DNA of 64,000 bases from Pantoea sp. (GCF_028283705.1 NZ_JAPWKD010000032.1:124001-188000), one strand, 5' to 3'; shown: positions 9,178-18,383, numbered from the stretch's first letter. A program made the numbers and translations. Notes: a model not told the origin generated them from the letters alone.

Positions 9178-9248
9178 TTGACCGCAGATGACCCAAAGTT
9201 GACCGCAGCGTGCATCTGGCACTTTTCTTGCGTCAGAGTTGACCGTGG
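9178..9248. promoter_or_regulatory. Phased direct repeats, likely AraC-regulator operator
   Basis: TTGACCGCAG occurs exactly at 9178-9187 and 9199-9208 (21 bases start to start), with a third related copy TTGACCGTGG at 9239-9248. AraC-type proteins bind pairs of direct repeats about two helical turns apart. The repeats lie in the divergent promoter between the kinase and permease genes. Confidence 0.6.
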
Positions 9249-9380
9249 AGGACAAAACTCACTGCGCCTGCGTCAAGTTTTCCCGTAAGAGGCAGCGGCA
9301 TTATCCCCTTCACTGTAGCGCAAACGATAAACCGGCGCGGTGAAGTTACCGCACTCAACAAAAACGACGGGGATAAGATT

Positions 9381-10745
9381 ATGACGAGCAAGCTCAAACC
9401 CACCCTGGGAACCCTGCATCTTTGGGGTATCGCGGTTGGCCTGGTCATTTCCGGGGAGTATTTCGGCTGGAGTTACGGCTGGGGCGTAGCAGGGACGCTG
9501 GGATTTCTCATTACTACGGCGCTGATCGCCACCATGTACACCTGTTTTATTTTCAGCTTCACCGAACTGACTACCGCTATCCCGCATGCCGGTGGTCCGT
9601 TTGCCTATAGTCGCCGCGCCTTTGGTGAAACCGGTGGCCTGATTGCCGGTCTGGCAACCCTGATCGAGTTCGTATTCGCGCCCCCAGCCATCGCCATGGC
9701 GATTGGTGCCTATCTCAATGTGCAATACCCGGAACTCAACCCCAAAACCGCTGCGGTCGGGGCTTATGTGGTGTTTATGACGCTGAATATTCTCGGCGTG
9801 AAACTGGCGGCGATGTTTGAGCTGGTGGTTACGGTGCTGGCGGTGCTGGAACTGCTGGTGTTTATGGGCGTGGTCTCACCCGGCTTCAGCATTGCTAATT
9901 TCGCCGCCAACGGCTGGGCGGGCAGCGAACATTTTGGTATGCCTGCGGTGTCTGGCATTTTTGCCGCCATACCCTTTGCTATCTGGTTCTTCCTTGCCAT
10001 TGAAGGAGCCGCGATGGCAGCAGAAGAAGCGAAAGATCCGAAGCGTACCATCCCCAAAGCCTATATCACCGGCATTCTGACCCTGGTGGTTTTAGCGATT
10101 GGCGTGATGCTGCTGGCGGGCGGTGCCGGTGACTGGCGCAAACTGTCGGACATCAATGACCCGCTGCCACAGGCGATGAAGATGATCGTCGGCGAAAACT
10201 CTAACTGGATGCATATGCTGGTGTGGATCGGCCTGTTTGGCCTGGTTGCCAGCTTCCACGGCATCATTCTGGGCTATTCACGTCAATTCTTTGCGCTGGC
10301 GCGTGCCGGTTATCTGCCGCAAAGCCTGGCGAAACTGTCACGCTTTCAGACGCCGCATCGTGCCATTATTGCCGGTGGCCTGATTGGGATTGCGGCGATT
10401 TACAGTGACGGCTGGATTAATCTGCAAGGTATGAGCCTGACGGCGGCCATGATCACCATGGCGGTGTTTGGCGCGATTGTGATGTACCTGATGAGCATGC
10501 TGAGCTTGTTTAAACTTCGTCGCACCGCACCGGATTTGGAACGCAGCTTCCGCGCACCGGGCTATCCGATTGTGCCGGGTATCGCGCTGGTGCTGTCGCT
10601 GGTGTGTCTGGTGGCGATGCTGTGGTTTAACCCGGTGATTGGCGGCCTGTTTGTGGCGATTATGGCGGTGGGCTATGTCTACTTCCTTGCCACGAAAGCG
10701 CAGCGCGACAACGCACCGCAGGATTCAATGCTGGTGGGCGAATAA
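9381..10745 (+). CDS. eat: Ethanolamine-type APC permease
   Basis: Amino acid-polyamine-organocation transporter of 454 residues with about 12 hydrophobic segments. The N terminus (LGTLHLWGIAVGLVISGEYF, then GWSYGWG) and the segment AIEGAAMAAEEAKDPKRTIP are characteristic of the ethanolamine permease subgroup. GGGGAT lies just ahead of the ATG. It is divergent from the kinase gene. It is not part of an eut microcompartment operon; no eut genes are visible. Substrate assignment relies on the subgroup and could be another amino alcohol. Confidence 0.8.
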   Translation: MTSKLKPTLGTLHLWGIAVGLVISGEYFGWSYGWGVAGTLGFLITTALIATMYTCFIFSFTELTTAIPHAGGPFAYSRRAFGETGGLIAGLATLIEFVFAPPAIAMAIGAYLNVQYPELNPKTAAVGAYVVFMTLNILGVKLAAMFELVVTVLAVLELLVFMGVVSPGFSIANFAANGWAGSEHFGMPAVSGIFAAIPFAIWFFLAIEGAAMAAEEAKDPKRTIPKAYITGILTLVVLAIGVMLLAGGAGDWRKLSDINDPLPQAMKMIVGENSNWMHMLVWIGLFGLVASFHGIILGYSRQFFALARAGYLPQSLAKLSRFQTPHRAIIAGGLIGIAAIYSDGWINLQGMSLTAAMITMAVFGAIVMYLMSMLSLFKLRRTAPDLERSFRAPGYPIVPGIALVLSLVCLVAMLWFNPVIGGLFVAIMAVGYVYFLATKAQRDNAPQDSMLVGE

Positions 10746-10757
10746 CAATAATATTAC

Positions 10758-10838
10758 GTAGCGGCGCGATTTATCGCGCTGTTTTTAAGCCAGGAAAAGT
10801 GCCCCGGCTAAAAGGCGTGTGATAAATCACGTCGCTAC
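10758..10838. repeat. Paired palindromic repeat (REP-like), copy 1
   Basis: Unit GTAGCGGCGCGATTTATCG... (10758-10779) and an inverted, diverged partner with GATAAATCACGTCGCTAC (10815-10838), between the convergent permease and rdgC genes. A transcript could fold into a long hairpin and act as a terminator. Same family as the copies near 12.9, 22.7, 30.8, 35.0, 43.8 and 50.5 kb. Confidence 0.8.
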
Positions 10839-10855
10839 GAGTAAGGATGTCATCC

Positions 10856-11767
10856 TTAACGCTGGGCTTCGCCGCCTAACGCTTCGACCAGGTTACTGAT
10901 CAGCGCAGCCAGTTCGCTGGTCATCAGGATAAAGTCTGCATCGAAACGCTGGGCAAAATCGTCACGATCGATATCGTCATTCTGCTCACGCAGCGTATCG
11001 CTGAATTTCAAACGTTTTACCGATGCGTCATCGGCGATAACCAATTGAATACGTTCCTGCCAGTCGAGTGCCAGTTTGGTTACCACTTTCCCGGCTTCGA
11101 TATGGGTCGCTATTTCGTCTGACACCAGATCCTGCTTTTTACAGCGGATGACGCCACCGTCTTCCAGCAACGCTTTCAACTCCGCTTCATCCATCAGGGC
11201 AAAACCGGCAGGCAGTTCACCAGAACGCACCCATTCGGTCAGCGTCATTTCAATCGGTTTTTCCAGCGTCAGCGGTACTACCGGCAGCGAACCCAGGCTT
11301 TTACGCAGCAGCGCCAGCGTGTCTTCAGCTTTCTTTGCGCTGGCGCAGTCAACGATAATCAGGTTGTTGACAGTGTCGATCCACATAAAGGTCTGGCTGA
11401 AGCGGCTGAAGGCACGCGGCAGCAAGCTATGCAACACTTCATCTTTCAGCGAGTCTTTTTCGGTCTTTTTCAGCTTGCGGCTCTGTTCCGCCTCAAGCTT
11501 GTCAATTTTGGCTTCCAGTGCCTGCTTCACCACGGGAGAAGGCAGGATTTTTTGCTCAGTACGTGCACAGATCACAATCTGACCATTAATCACGTGCGTC
11601 AGCGCCTCGCTGCGGTTACCCATTGGGGAGACCCAACCGGTTTTGGCCATATCCTGGCTACCACAGGGTGAAAAGGTGAAGGCGTCGAGCTGTTTTTCCA
11701 GATCGTCTGCGGACAGCGGGATGTCACGATTCAGACGATAAACCATCATATTTTTAAACCACAACAT
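10856..11767 (-). CDS. rdgC: Recombination-associated protein RdgC
   Basis: Nucleoid-associated DNA-binding protein of 303 residues that limits RecA-driven recombination by binding duplex DNA as a ring-shaped dimer. The N terminus MLWFKNMMVYRLNRD and the internal FSPCGSQDMAKTGWVSPMG are diagnostic, and the length equals that of the E. coli protein. It is divergent from mak with 145 bases between, the same pair order as in E. coli, where araJ (absent here) separates mak from sbcC. Confidence 0.97.
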   Translation of the reverse strand: MLWFKNMMVYRLNRDIPLSADDLEKQLDAFTFSPCGSQDMAKTGWVSPMGNRSEALTHVINGQIVICARTEQKILPSPVVKQALEAKIDKLEAEQSRKLKKTEKDSLKDEVLHSLLPRAFSRFSQTFMWIDTVNNLIIVDCASAKKAEDTLALLRKSLGSLPVVPLTLEKPIEMTLTEWVRSGELPAGFALMDEAELKALLEDGGVIRCKKQDLVSDEIATHIEAGKVVTKLALDWQERIQLVIADDASVKRLKFSDTLREQNDDIDRDDFAQRFDADFILMTSELAALISNLVEALGGEAQR

Positions 11768-11912
11768 CGGGATTCCTTACCGGGGGTGCGATCGGACGCA
11801 CAAGTCTACGAGTCAGCGCGCATGATAGCGAAACATCGGATGGGTTTCATTGCCTTTACCCAAACGGCCTTCTACTGTATCTCTCACCAGAACGAATAAT
11901 GAGGAATAAAAC

Positions 11913-12824
11913 GTGCGTATTGGTATCGATTTAGGTGGCACCAAAATTGAAGTGATTGCGCTGTCAGACCAGGGTCAGGAGCTGTTTCGACACCGCGTGA
12001 ATACCCCGCGTGATGACTATGGTGCGACGGTTCAGGCGATTGTCGATCTGGTGCAGCTGGCGGAAGAGAAAACCGGGCAGCAGGGTACGGTCGGACTGGG
12101 CATTCCGGGCACCATTTCGCCCTATACCCAGCGGGTGAAAAACGCCAACTCCACCTGGCTGAATGGGCAACCGCTGGATAAGGATCTGGCACAGGCGCTG
12201 AATCGTGACGTGCGTATCGCTAACGACGCGAATTGTCTGGCGGTATCCGAAGCGGTGGATGGTGCCGGTGCGGGACAACCGCTGGTGTTTGCGGTAATTA
12301 TCGGCACCGGCTCGGGTGCAGGGGTGGCGATAAACGGTGAGTCGCGTATCGGCGGCAACGGCAATGCCGGTGAATGGGGCCATAATCCGCTGCCGTGGAT
12401 GGATGAAGATGAGCTGCGTTATCGCGCGGAGGTGCCGTGCTATTGCGGTTTGCAGGGCTGCATCGAGACCTTTGTCTCCGGCACGGGGTTTGCCATCGAT
12501 TATCAGCGTCTGAGCGGACAAGCGCTGAAAGGGGCAGAGATCATTAAGCTGATAGAACAGCATGATCCGGTAGCTGAGCTGGCGATGCACCGTTACGAAA
12601 TGCGTCTGGCAAAATCGCTGGCTCAGGTGGTGAACTTGCTCGACCCGGATGTCATTGTACTGGGGGGTGGCATGAGTAATAACGATCGGTTGTATCAGAC
12701 CGTACCGACACTGATGAAACAGTGGGTCTTTGGTCGTGAGTGCGAAACACCGGTACTCAAAGCGGTGCATGGCGATTCCAGCGGTGTACGGGGTGCCGCC
12801 TGGTTATGGCCCGTGAAAGAATAA
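11913..12824 (+). CDS. mak: Fructokinase, ROK family
   Basis: ATP-dependent sugar kinase of 303 residues (E. coli Mak/YajF), phosphorylating free fructose. ROK features: phosphate loop DLGGTK (6-11), catalytic NDAN around residue 105, GHNPLP with His157, and the zinc cluster CYCGLQGC (Cys176, 178, 183). The start is GTG at 11913, set by GAGGA eight bases upstream. Single gene; a repeat-family pair follows the stop. Confidence 0.93.
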   Translation: MRIGIDLGGTKIEVIALSDQGQELFRHRVNTPRDDYGATVQAIVDLVQLAEEKTGQQGTVGLGIPGTISPYTQRVKNANSTWLNGQPLDKDLAQALNRDVRIANDANCLAVSEAVDGAGAGQPLVFAVIIGTGSGAGVAINGESRIGGNGNAGEWGHNPLPWMDEDELRYRAEVPCYCGLQGCIETFVSGTGFAIDYQRLSGQALKGAEIIKLIEQHDPVAELAMHRYEMRLAKSLAQVVNLLDPDVIVLGGGMSNNDRLYQTVPTLMKQWVFGRECETPVLKAVHGDSSGVRGAAWLWPVKE

Positions 12825-12842
12825 AGGCGGAGCTGTGATGTC

Positions 12843-12963
12843 GCGGCGCGATTTATCGCGCGTTTTTTTAACACATCACGCGTTTTTTTGACGCCTCGCG
12901 CAGGAAATCGCACATTTATTTCCGATATCACGCACGTAGCAGCGCGATAAATCGCGCCGCTAC
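12843..12963. repeat. Paired palindromic repeat (REP-like), copy 2
   Basis: GCGGCGCGATTTATCGCGC at 12843-12861 and an inverted unit beginning GTAGCAGCGCGATAAATCG at 12936-12963, with two T7 tracts between them. It lies downstream of mak and of the opposing orphan gene, so it probably ends transcription from both. Confidence 0.8.
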
Positions 12964-12997
12964 GAGTCCGTTCAGTTCAGTAAAAACGTTGATGCCT

Positions 12998-14431
12998 CTA
13001 ATAGTCAGGTTCGTCCTCCACATACAGCGGATTTATTTTCCTGCCTGCATTATCAACAAGGATGGTCTTTTGCTCGCTTGCAATAGCCAGCATAATTTCA
13101 TCACGTAGACTATAGTAATAGTCTTTTAACTCTACCTTAGGAGGGAGGTATAAAACACTGTCTTCATCGATAGCTTCCAGCACACCATTGAGACCATCAA
13201 TTTTCTCTCTGATTTTCGTATAACGTGAATAATGATACGCCTGGCTCTCTTCAAATATACGAGCACAATCATTTATTTCTTTTTTCAGCTCCTCTAAGAA
13301 TTGATCATCAGAATCCCGGACCGATAATTTTCTATTCCTGTCATTCTCCATTCTCAAATGGTCAGAATGAGTAAAAGGAATGACAAAACCCTCATACTTG
13401 CTGGTCGGGACTTCATTTTTAAGAATGGTTCTGACGATAGCGGGTGGTTTAGCATTTTGACAAAGATAATGATTGCTCATCTTCGCTCTCAGCGTAAAAC
13501 CAGAAGGATTAGGCCTTCGCCTGTCATTTTCCCTGGTGCGGCTTTCATCAAATTGATTATAAAAATTATCCATTTTAACCTGCAAATTCTCTGCTTTTCT
13601 GTCCATTACCGTTTTTATAATAACAACCGGCTCAAGTGGGATTGGTGGCCTGGATGGGTCTTCACTGTCAGAAAGAATGTCGCATCCGGAGTCACTACCG
13701 GACAACGAAGAGGTCTCTTCGATATCCTTCGGAAGCGTTTGATACTCTGGTTCAGGCTTCGGTGACGTTAGATGTTCAGAAGCAGGCTTCGGCAACGTTT
13801 GACGCTCTGGCTCAGGCGTCGGTGGCGTCAGATGCTCAGAAACAGGCTCTGGCACTGTTCTGCATTCAGAATCAAATGGCCAGCTCCGGTAATTCCCGGA
13901 AGGGTTTCTTCCTGTCTCCAGTGAAGCCACTATTGCTTCCAGCGTTTTATCATCGGGATACTTATTTGATTTACTAATCGTACGAACAAACTGCCCTAAC
14001 CCAGAAACACATCCCGCGTCCTGGATAACTTCTTTTGGTTCTGGCACAAAATTCTTCTGCACGGATTTAGCCGCAACGTCCACTGGTGAATAGCTACCAA
14101 ATTTATTCAGCCTGAGATTGAGAATATTTAACTTTCCGCTAAAAGGTGAAACAAAACCTCTTGTTAGTTTAACCGGTGCAGGTTTGACAACAGGTTCAGA
14201 AAGTGGTGGCACCGTCTCCCCAAACCACCGTTTATTTTCTGCGGGCAATTCATTCAGACTGACACGCGAATTAACCTGATACTTAAATGAAACCGGTCGT
14301 TCTTCACATGCTGAATAAAAAACACGGGGAATAAAACCAAACGGCGACGGCGACAACTCAGAATAATCTTTATCAGAACGAATAACAGGGTCCGGTAAAA
14401 TCGGTGCAGAATATATTCGACCAATCGACAT
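12998..14431 (-). CDS. Orphan Pro-rich repeat protein, unknown function
   Basis: Protein of 477 residues that I do not recognise. It has no signal peptide or membrane segment. The first 190 residues are rich in Ser, Pro and Val. Residues about 194-233 are two tandem copies of a 20-residue unit (EPVSEHLTPPTPEPERQTLP and a near copy), encoded by a 60-base repeat, followed by a Ser/Asp/Glu stretch (SSLSGSDSGCDILSDSEDPS). The last third is charged and helical (LEELKKEINDCARIFEES), possibly a coiled coil. AAGGAGG stands seven bases before the ATG. The gene is visibly AT-richer than its neighbours and sits between mak and ppnP, which suggests horizontal gain. A secreted effector or surface/toxin-like protein is possible; no Hrp box was found. 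Confidence 0.75.
   Translation of the reverse strand: MSIGRIYSAPILPDPVIRSDKDYSELSPSPFGFIPRVFYSACEERPVSFKYQVNSRVSLNELPAENKRWFGETVPPLSEPVVKPAPVKLTRGFVSPFSGKLNILNLRLNKFGSYSPVDVAAKSVQKNFVPEPKEVIQDAGCVSGLGQFVRTISKSNKYPDDKTLEAIVASLETGRNPSGNYRSWPFDSECRTVPEPVSEHLTPPTPEPERQTLPKPASEHLTSPKPEPEYQTLPKDIEETSSLSGSDSGCDILSDSEDPSRPPIPLEPVVIIKTVMDRKAENLQVKMDNFYNQFDESRTRENDRRRPNPSGFTLRAKMSNHYLCQNAKPPAIVRTILKNEVPTSKYEGFVIPFTHSDHLRMENDRNRKLSVRDSDDQFLEELKKEINDCARIFEESQAYHYSRYTKIREKIDGLNGVLEAIDEDSVLYLPPKVELKDYYYSLRDEIMLAIASEQKTILVDNAGRKINPLYVEDEPDY
13731..13850. repeat. 60-base tandem repeat, two copies, in the orphan gene
   Basis: Copy 1 at 13731-13790 and copy 2 at 13791-13850 share most bases (for example CTCTGG-TCAGGC and GATG-TCAGAA-CAGGCT). 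The period is a multiple of three, so copy number can change without breaking the frame. A partial third unit may follow at 13851. Confidence 0.85.
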
Positions 14432-14704
14432 GCTAACCTCCTTTTTAGAATCATTATTCAGCGAACGGATTCATTTTTAATACAGATGAAATCAATATGC
14501 AACCAGCATAATCACCAGAAAAATTAACATGTCGACTTGTTAATTACTTATTCGACTAATTAACTTTAATTTATCTGTTTGAAAAACGTCGAATAAAAAA
14601 GAAGTGATTATTTTTAAATGAAGATAGGATAAAAAATTAAATTTACAAATTTTGTGATGTAAATCTGACAAAAAAGGCCGCAATCTGCGGCCTGGGGCAA
14701 CTGC

Positions 14705-14989
14705 TTACAGATAGCGGCACAGATAAGAGGTTGGCTCAGCGACCTGGAGATGGAACTCGCTTTGGCCCGGTACGTTGAACACGCTACCAGCTTCAAACCA
14801 TTTCCACTCAGTTTCACCCGGCAGCAGCACTTTCAGTGCACCACTGACCACCGTCATCTCTTCCGGCTGCCCTGTACCGAAGGTATATTCACCTTCCGCC
14901 ATCACGCCCACGCTTGCGCGTCCAATGGTGACACTCTCGAAACCAATGGACTTCACTTTTCCGTCAAAATACTCACTCACGTTGAGCAT
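14705..14989 (-). CDS. ppnP: Pyrimidine/purine nucleoside phosphorylase PpnP
   Basis: Cupin-fold enzyme of 94 residues (E. coli YaiE/PpnP) that cleaves nucleosides with phosphate to free base and ribose-1-phosphate. Diagnostic text: FDGKVKSIGF, GEYTFGTGQPEEMTVVSG and the end SYLCRYL. Length equals the E. coli protein. In E. coli it neighbours aroM and rdgC; here the orphan repeat gene has come between it and mak. Confidence 0.95.
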   Translation of the reverse strand: MLNVSEYFDGKVKSIGFESVTIGRASVGVMAEGEYTFGTGQPEEMTVVSGALKVLLPGETEWKWFEAGSVFNVPGQSEFHLQVAEPTSYLCRYL

Positions 14990-15093
14990 GTCACTTCCTC
15001 ACAGCACATTAGGTTGACTGGCAGATTACAAGGGAACTCGCTGATCTGTCACGCGAAATGACAGGTGGGATCGCAAGTTGTGATCCCTGTGGA

Positions 15094-15771
15094 TTAAACG
15101 ATTAATTCCGCTGCCAGTTTGGCTACCAGTACATTAGACAGCAGGACCGGGATCCCCAGCATTTTCTGCAGAAAATCACGATGTTTCTGGTGATAGCCGA
15201 TGCAATCCAGTACCACCACATCGGCTCCCTGCTCCTGCAGCGACAGGCCGGCTTCAATCAGATCCGCCTGCTGAGCCAGATAAGGACTGGCGACGGCGAA
15301 ACAAGGAGGAGTGCCGAGGTTACGCCATTTGCTGGCCTGCTCAGCAATCTGTTCCTCCACCGGTACTACAATCCCTACTTTGTGGCCGTGCACAATCGCC
15401 CCCACCAGCGGCGGAATGATGCGATCAGGCTCCAGCAACAACGCTTTATGCGTTTTCAGTGCACCAAATTCTCCGGTGCACAGCAGCAGGATAGTGTTGT
15501 AACCCTGCTCCTCCAGTGCGTAGATTTTCTGCTGTAATCCCTGCTCCACCAGACGTGCCGCCAGGCGTACCTGCTGTCCATCCTGCATCCGCGAAACCAG
15601 CACTTTCTCACCAGCCGCTGGAGTGTAGTGCTGCTCCACTTCCGCCAGAGAGAGACCGTCGAGTAAACCGGCGTGCGCCACCTGCTCTGCGGGCAGATAC
15701 GCCTGCAACAACGGCAGAATATCGCTGCGCGGTGACTGACCAATGGTCAGGGTAACCAGAGATGTTTTCAT
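15094..15771 (-). CDS. aroM: AroM family protein
   Basis: Protein of 225 residues matching AroM: N terminus SLVTLTIGQSPRSDI, LLCTGEF in the middle and VVLDCIGYHQ near the end. The biochemical role is not established; the name comes from its place beside aroL in E. coli and not from a shown shikimate step. Here it is the last gene of an operon with an OPT transporter and a DUF1177 protein, two bases after the latter, so it more likely works with them. The Rossmann-like pattern of small motifs suggests an isomerase/racemase-like fold, but that is a guess. Confidence 0.85.
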   Translation of the reverse strand: MKTSLVTLTIGQSPRSDILPLLQAYLPAEQVAHAGLLDGLSLAEVEQHYTPAAGEKVLVSRMQDGQQVRLAARLVEQGLQQKIYALEEQGYNTILLLCTGEFGALKTHKALLLEPDRIIPPLVGAIVHGHKVGIVVPVEEQIAEQASKWRNLGTPPCFAVASPYLAQQADLIEAGLSLQEQGADVVVLDCIGYHQKHRDFLQKMLGIPVLLSNVLVAKLAAELIV

Positions 15772-15773
15772 AC

Positions 15774-16706
15774 TTAGGATTTCCGGGAACGCAAATGACT
15801 GAGGCTACCATACAAAGATAGCAGCAGAGCGTACTCCTGCGCGTCGTAGAACTGACAAGTCTCGCGACCAAACTCTTTAGCCACTTCCACGGCAAATTTC
15901 ACCGTGCTGGCGATATCCACTTCGTGGCTGGCACCCGTCCCACAGCCGGGCACCACCGACTCAGCGCAAATGGCCACACCGACCACTGGCACATCGGTGG
16001 CGGTTGAAGGTTGCAGAATGCTGTTGAGGTGATAAACCCCGTTGCCATACGGCGTGATATCCTGGGTGGTGATTGGGAAAGTCACTGCCGGGCGGCCACT
16101 GGTCATCTCCATAATGCGCAGCAAATCTTCCGATACGCGCAGAATGTAGCCTTCTTTCACCGTCGGTGACAGGGCATAACCTTTGTGATTCAGGATACGG
16201 TTACCTTTGGTGGTATCGATGGAGAGGATAGCGTCCACTCCGGCTACCACTTCGTTGTCATTCATGGTGACGTCATCAATCGGTGAATCCATAAAATCCA
16301 CCGGCTCGTGCGGGCGTGTCGGTGCATCCGGACAGATATGGGTGGTAATGATCACGTCACCGGCCAGCACATCGCCCCGGGTTTGCATCTGCGCCAGTTT
16401 CAGCGCGCTGCTGATGGCCGCCACGGCACCATCAGCATCCGACACCATGCCGATACGTGTCGGACGGGCACCAATCCCGCCGAGACGCCCAATAATACCG
16501 AGGGTCGGCGCACTGCCCCCCTGGCTTTTACCTTTGGCGCCAGGGATATCGATGCGCACAAAGTCGGTACGCCCTTTCGGGCCACTCACGCGTTTGGTGC
16601 TGGCGCTGACGCCGGGATACGCGGCAAACAGATCAACCACCTGCTGACCATCCACAAAGGCGCTATCGAGTAACTCAAAAACCTGCAATGTCTGCTGTAA
16701 ACTCAT
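15774..16706 (-). CDS. DUF1177 domain protein
   Basis: Cytoplasmic protein of 310 residues that matches DUF1177: IDIPGAKGKSQGGSAPTLGI, RLGGIGARPTRIGMVSDADG, ITTHICPDAPTRPHEPV and the end YGSLSHLRSRK. His, Asp and Glu residues in the central part recall metallo-hydrolases, but no catalytic motif can be assigned with certainty. It lies between the OPT transporter (14-base gap) and AroM (2-base gap). Acting on a compound imported by the transporter, perhaps a peptide-like one, is inference from the operon. Confidence 0.75.
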   Translation of the reverse strand: MSLQQTLQVFELLDSAFVDGQQVVDLFAAYPGVSASTKRVSGPKGRTDFVRIDIPGAKGKSQGGSAPTLGIIGRLGGIGARPTRIGMVSDADGAVAAISSALKLAQMQTRGDVLAGDVIITTHICPDAPTRPHEPVDFMDSPIDDVTMNDNEVVAGVDAILSIDTTKGNRILNHKGYALSPTVKEGYILRVSEDLLRIMEMTSGRPAVTFPITTQDITPYGNGVYHLNSILQPSTATDVPVVGVAICAESVVPGCGTGASHEVDIASTVKFAVEVAKEFGRETCQFYDAQEYALLLSLYGSLSHLRSRKS

Positions 16707-16720
16707 ATTGGATTCCCTGG

Positions 16721-18280
16721 TTATTTCTTACTGCTACTGGCAAAAAGTGAGTGGAAGAAGCTGTAGAGCGCATCACCGGCGATAAAACCCGCCGCCATCA
16801 CCTCCATCGGTGAACGACCGCGCTCGCCCCACACGCGCAGGATCAGAATGCGTAATGCTATCCCCACCAGCACCGCCCAACCGGCGGCGGCATTGTTGAT
16901 GAGCAGACCGGTGGCCAGCAGCACACCAAGCTGACGCTTTGGTCCACCAATCAGCTGAATAATCGCACCGGGAATGGCCCAAAGCAGCAGGTTACCCGCG
17001 ATACCCGGCTCCGCACCGGCCTGAATGGTTTTGGCATAAACCCGGGCTACCGGCGGCAGCAGGTTTTCCGCAAAGAACAGGGTATGGGCATACCACACCA
17101 CCGGAATGGCGATCACAAAGGCGATCATCGCCGCAATCAACTGAATGCGTCGGCCCCACAACTCCTGCTGCACATCCGCACCGTTACCGCGCAGAATAAA
17201 ACCGGCTTTCAGGTCATAACCCATGTCCGCAAATGCCGGACCGGTCGCGGCGGTAAAGCCACACAGCAGACACAGCGCCAGCGGCGGAAAGCCGAGTAAA
17301 ATACCGAGGATCAGGGTAATCAGCGCCACCGCAAAAGCCGGAAACCAGCCGGAGTGCATCGCAGCGATACCGACGATCAACTCATGAACAAAAGCAGCAA
17401 AAGCAGCGTAAACAATAAACAGCACCAGCATCGGCAAGCTCATCTGGCTCCACAATCCGCCTGCCAGCGCCAGCAGTGCGGAAATGACGATATAGCCGAC
17501 GGTGCCGAAACCGAGCGAGCGTTTCACTTCGCTATCGCTGCGACTGACGCTGAGCGCATCATGACGGCGGCTGCGAATCACCTGTACCACCTGAATCAAC
17601 GCCACCACACCGGCACCGACCATCACCCCGTGCGGAATATACAGCGCGTTAATATCAATGCCCGCCACCGGCTGGGAATAAGCGCGTAACAGGAAACCCA
17701 TACCAAGCATGGTCAGCGCCCAAATATTGCCGATAAACGCCGTGCCAAATGCCGACATCGGAATCTTCAGCATCGAACCCACAATCCCGCCGACAATCCC
17801 CACCACCAGCAGCCACGCCTGGCGGCCACCTTTGTCACCGGCTTTGATCGCTTCCGCTGCGGCAACGCCTGGCGGCCAGGCATTGCTGGCCGGAAATATG
17901 CGGGTATCGAACAGGCGATACAGCAGATAAGCATCCAGCAGCATCGCTGCACTGACCCCGACAAACAGCGGTAGCACCAGCTGTGGCTCGCCCAGCGCCC
18001 AGGGCACCGCAATCGGCATTAGCAGGCTGTTGGCGGCACCGAAAGTGGCAGATGAGATGGCAGTTTGCGCCAGGTTCTGCACTTCCACCGAACGGTAGCG
18101 ACGAAACCATTGCAACGGAATACGCGCCAGCAGCATGGCAAACAGCGCGCCGATAATTGAAGTATTAGGGGTGACCCCGATGGTAGTAATTAATTGTACG
18201 CCAATGATCGCGCCCGCAATGGACAACAACACCAGCATTAAACCGACTCCGACACTTTTTATTGGATTATGGTGACGCAT
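16721..18280 (-). CDS. OPT/YSL-family transporter
   Basis: Very hydrophobic inner-membrane protein of 519 residues with about 14 predicted membrane segments, of the oligopeptide-transporter (OPT) superfamily, which imports peptides or metal chelates by proton symport. Supporting text: GVTPNTSIIGALFAMLLARI, then GFGTVGYIVISALLALAGG and GDALYSFFHSLFAS at the C terminus. GGGGA stands ahead of the ATG. First gene of the operon with DUF1177 and AroM, behind a divergently spaced but same-strand IclR gene. Confidence 0.8.
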   Translation of the reverse strand: MRHHNPIKSVGVGLMLVLLSIAGAIIGVQLITTIGVTPNTSIIGALFAMLLARIPLQWFRRYRSVEVQNLAQTAISSATFGAANSLLMPIAVPWALGEPQLVLPLFVGVSAAMLLDAYLLYRLFDTRIFPASNAWPPGVAAAEAIKAGDKGGRQAWLLVVGIVGGIVGSMLKIPMSAFGTAFIGNIWALTMLGMGFLLRAYSQPVAGIDINALYIPHGVMVGAGVVALIQVVQVIRSRRHDALSVSRSDSEVKRSLGFGTVGYIVISALLALAGGLWSQMSLPMLVLFIVYAAFAAFVHELIVGIAAMHSGWFPAFAVALITLILGILLGFPPLALCLLCGFTAATGPAFADMGYDLKAGFILRGNGADVQQELWGRRIQLIAAMIAFVIAIPVVWYAHTLFFAENLLPPVARVYAKTIQAGAEPGIAGNLLLWAIPGAIIQLIGGPKRQLGVLLATGLLINNAAAGWAVLVGIALRILILRVWGERGRSPMEVMAAGFIAGDALYSFFHSLFASSSKK

Positions 18281-18383
18281 GGTATTCCCCGTATTTTCAC
18301 CCTGGCGAAAACGTTATTACGCACCGCCCGTCACGCGGGACAGCGGCGTTTTAGTTAAATATCGTTCCCTGATGGTTGAAATA

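Noticed and set aside
13636..13977. Plus-strand open frame opposite the orphan repeat gene
   Set aside because: It is the complement of the repeat-coding region, so its repeats mirror the minus-strand gene; no ribosome site.
14432..14704. Possible Hrp box or PhoP box upstream of the orphan gene
   Set aside because: No GGAACC-N15/16-CCAC and no TGTTTA direct pair were found; only a loose TCGACT/TTAATTA repeat near 14532-14565.
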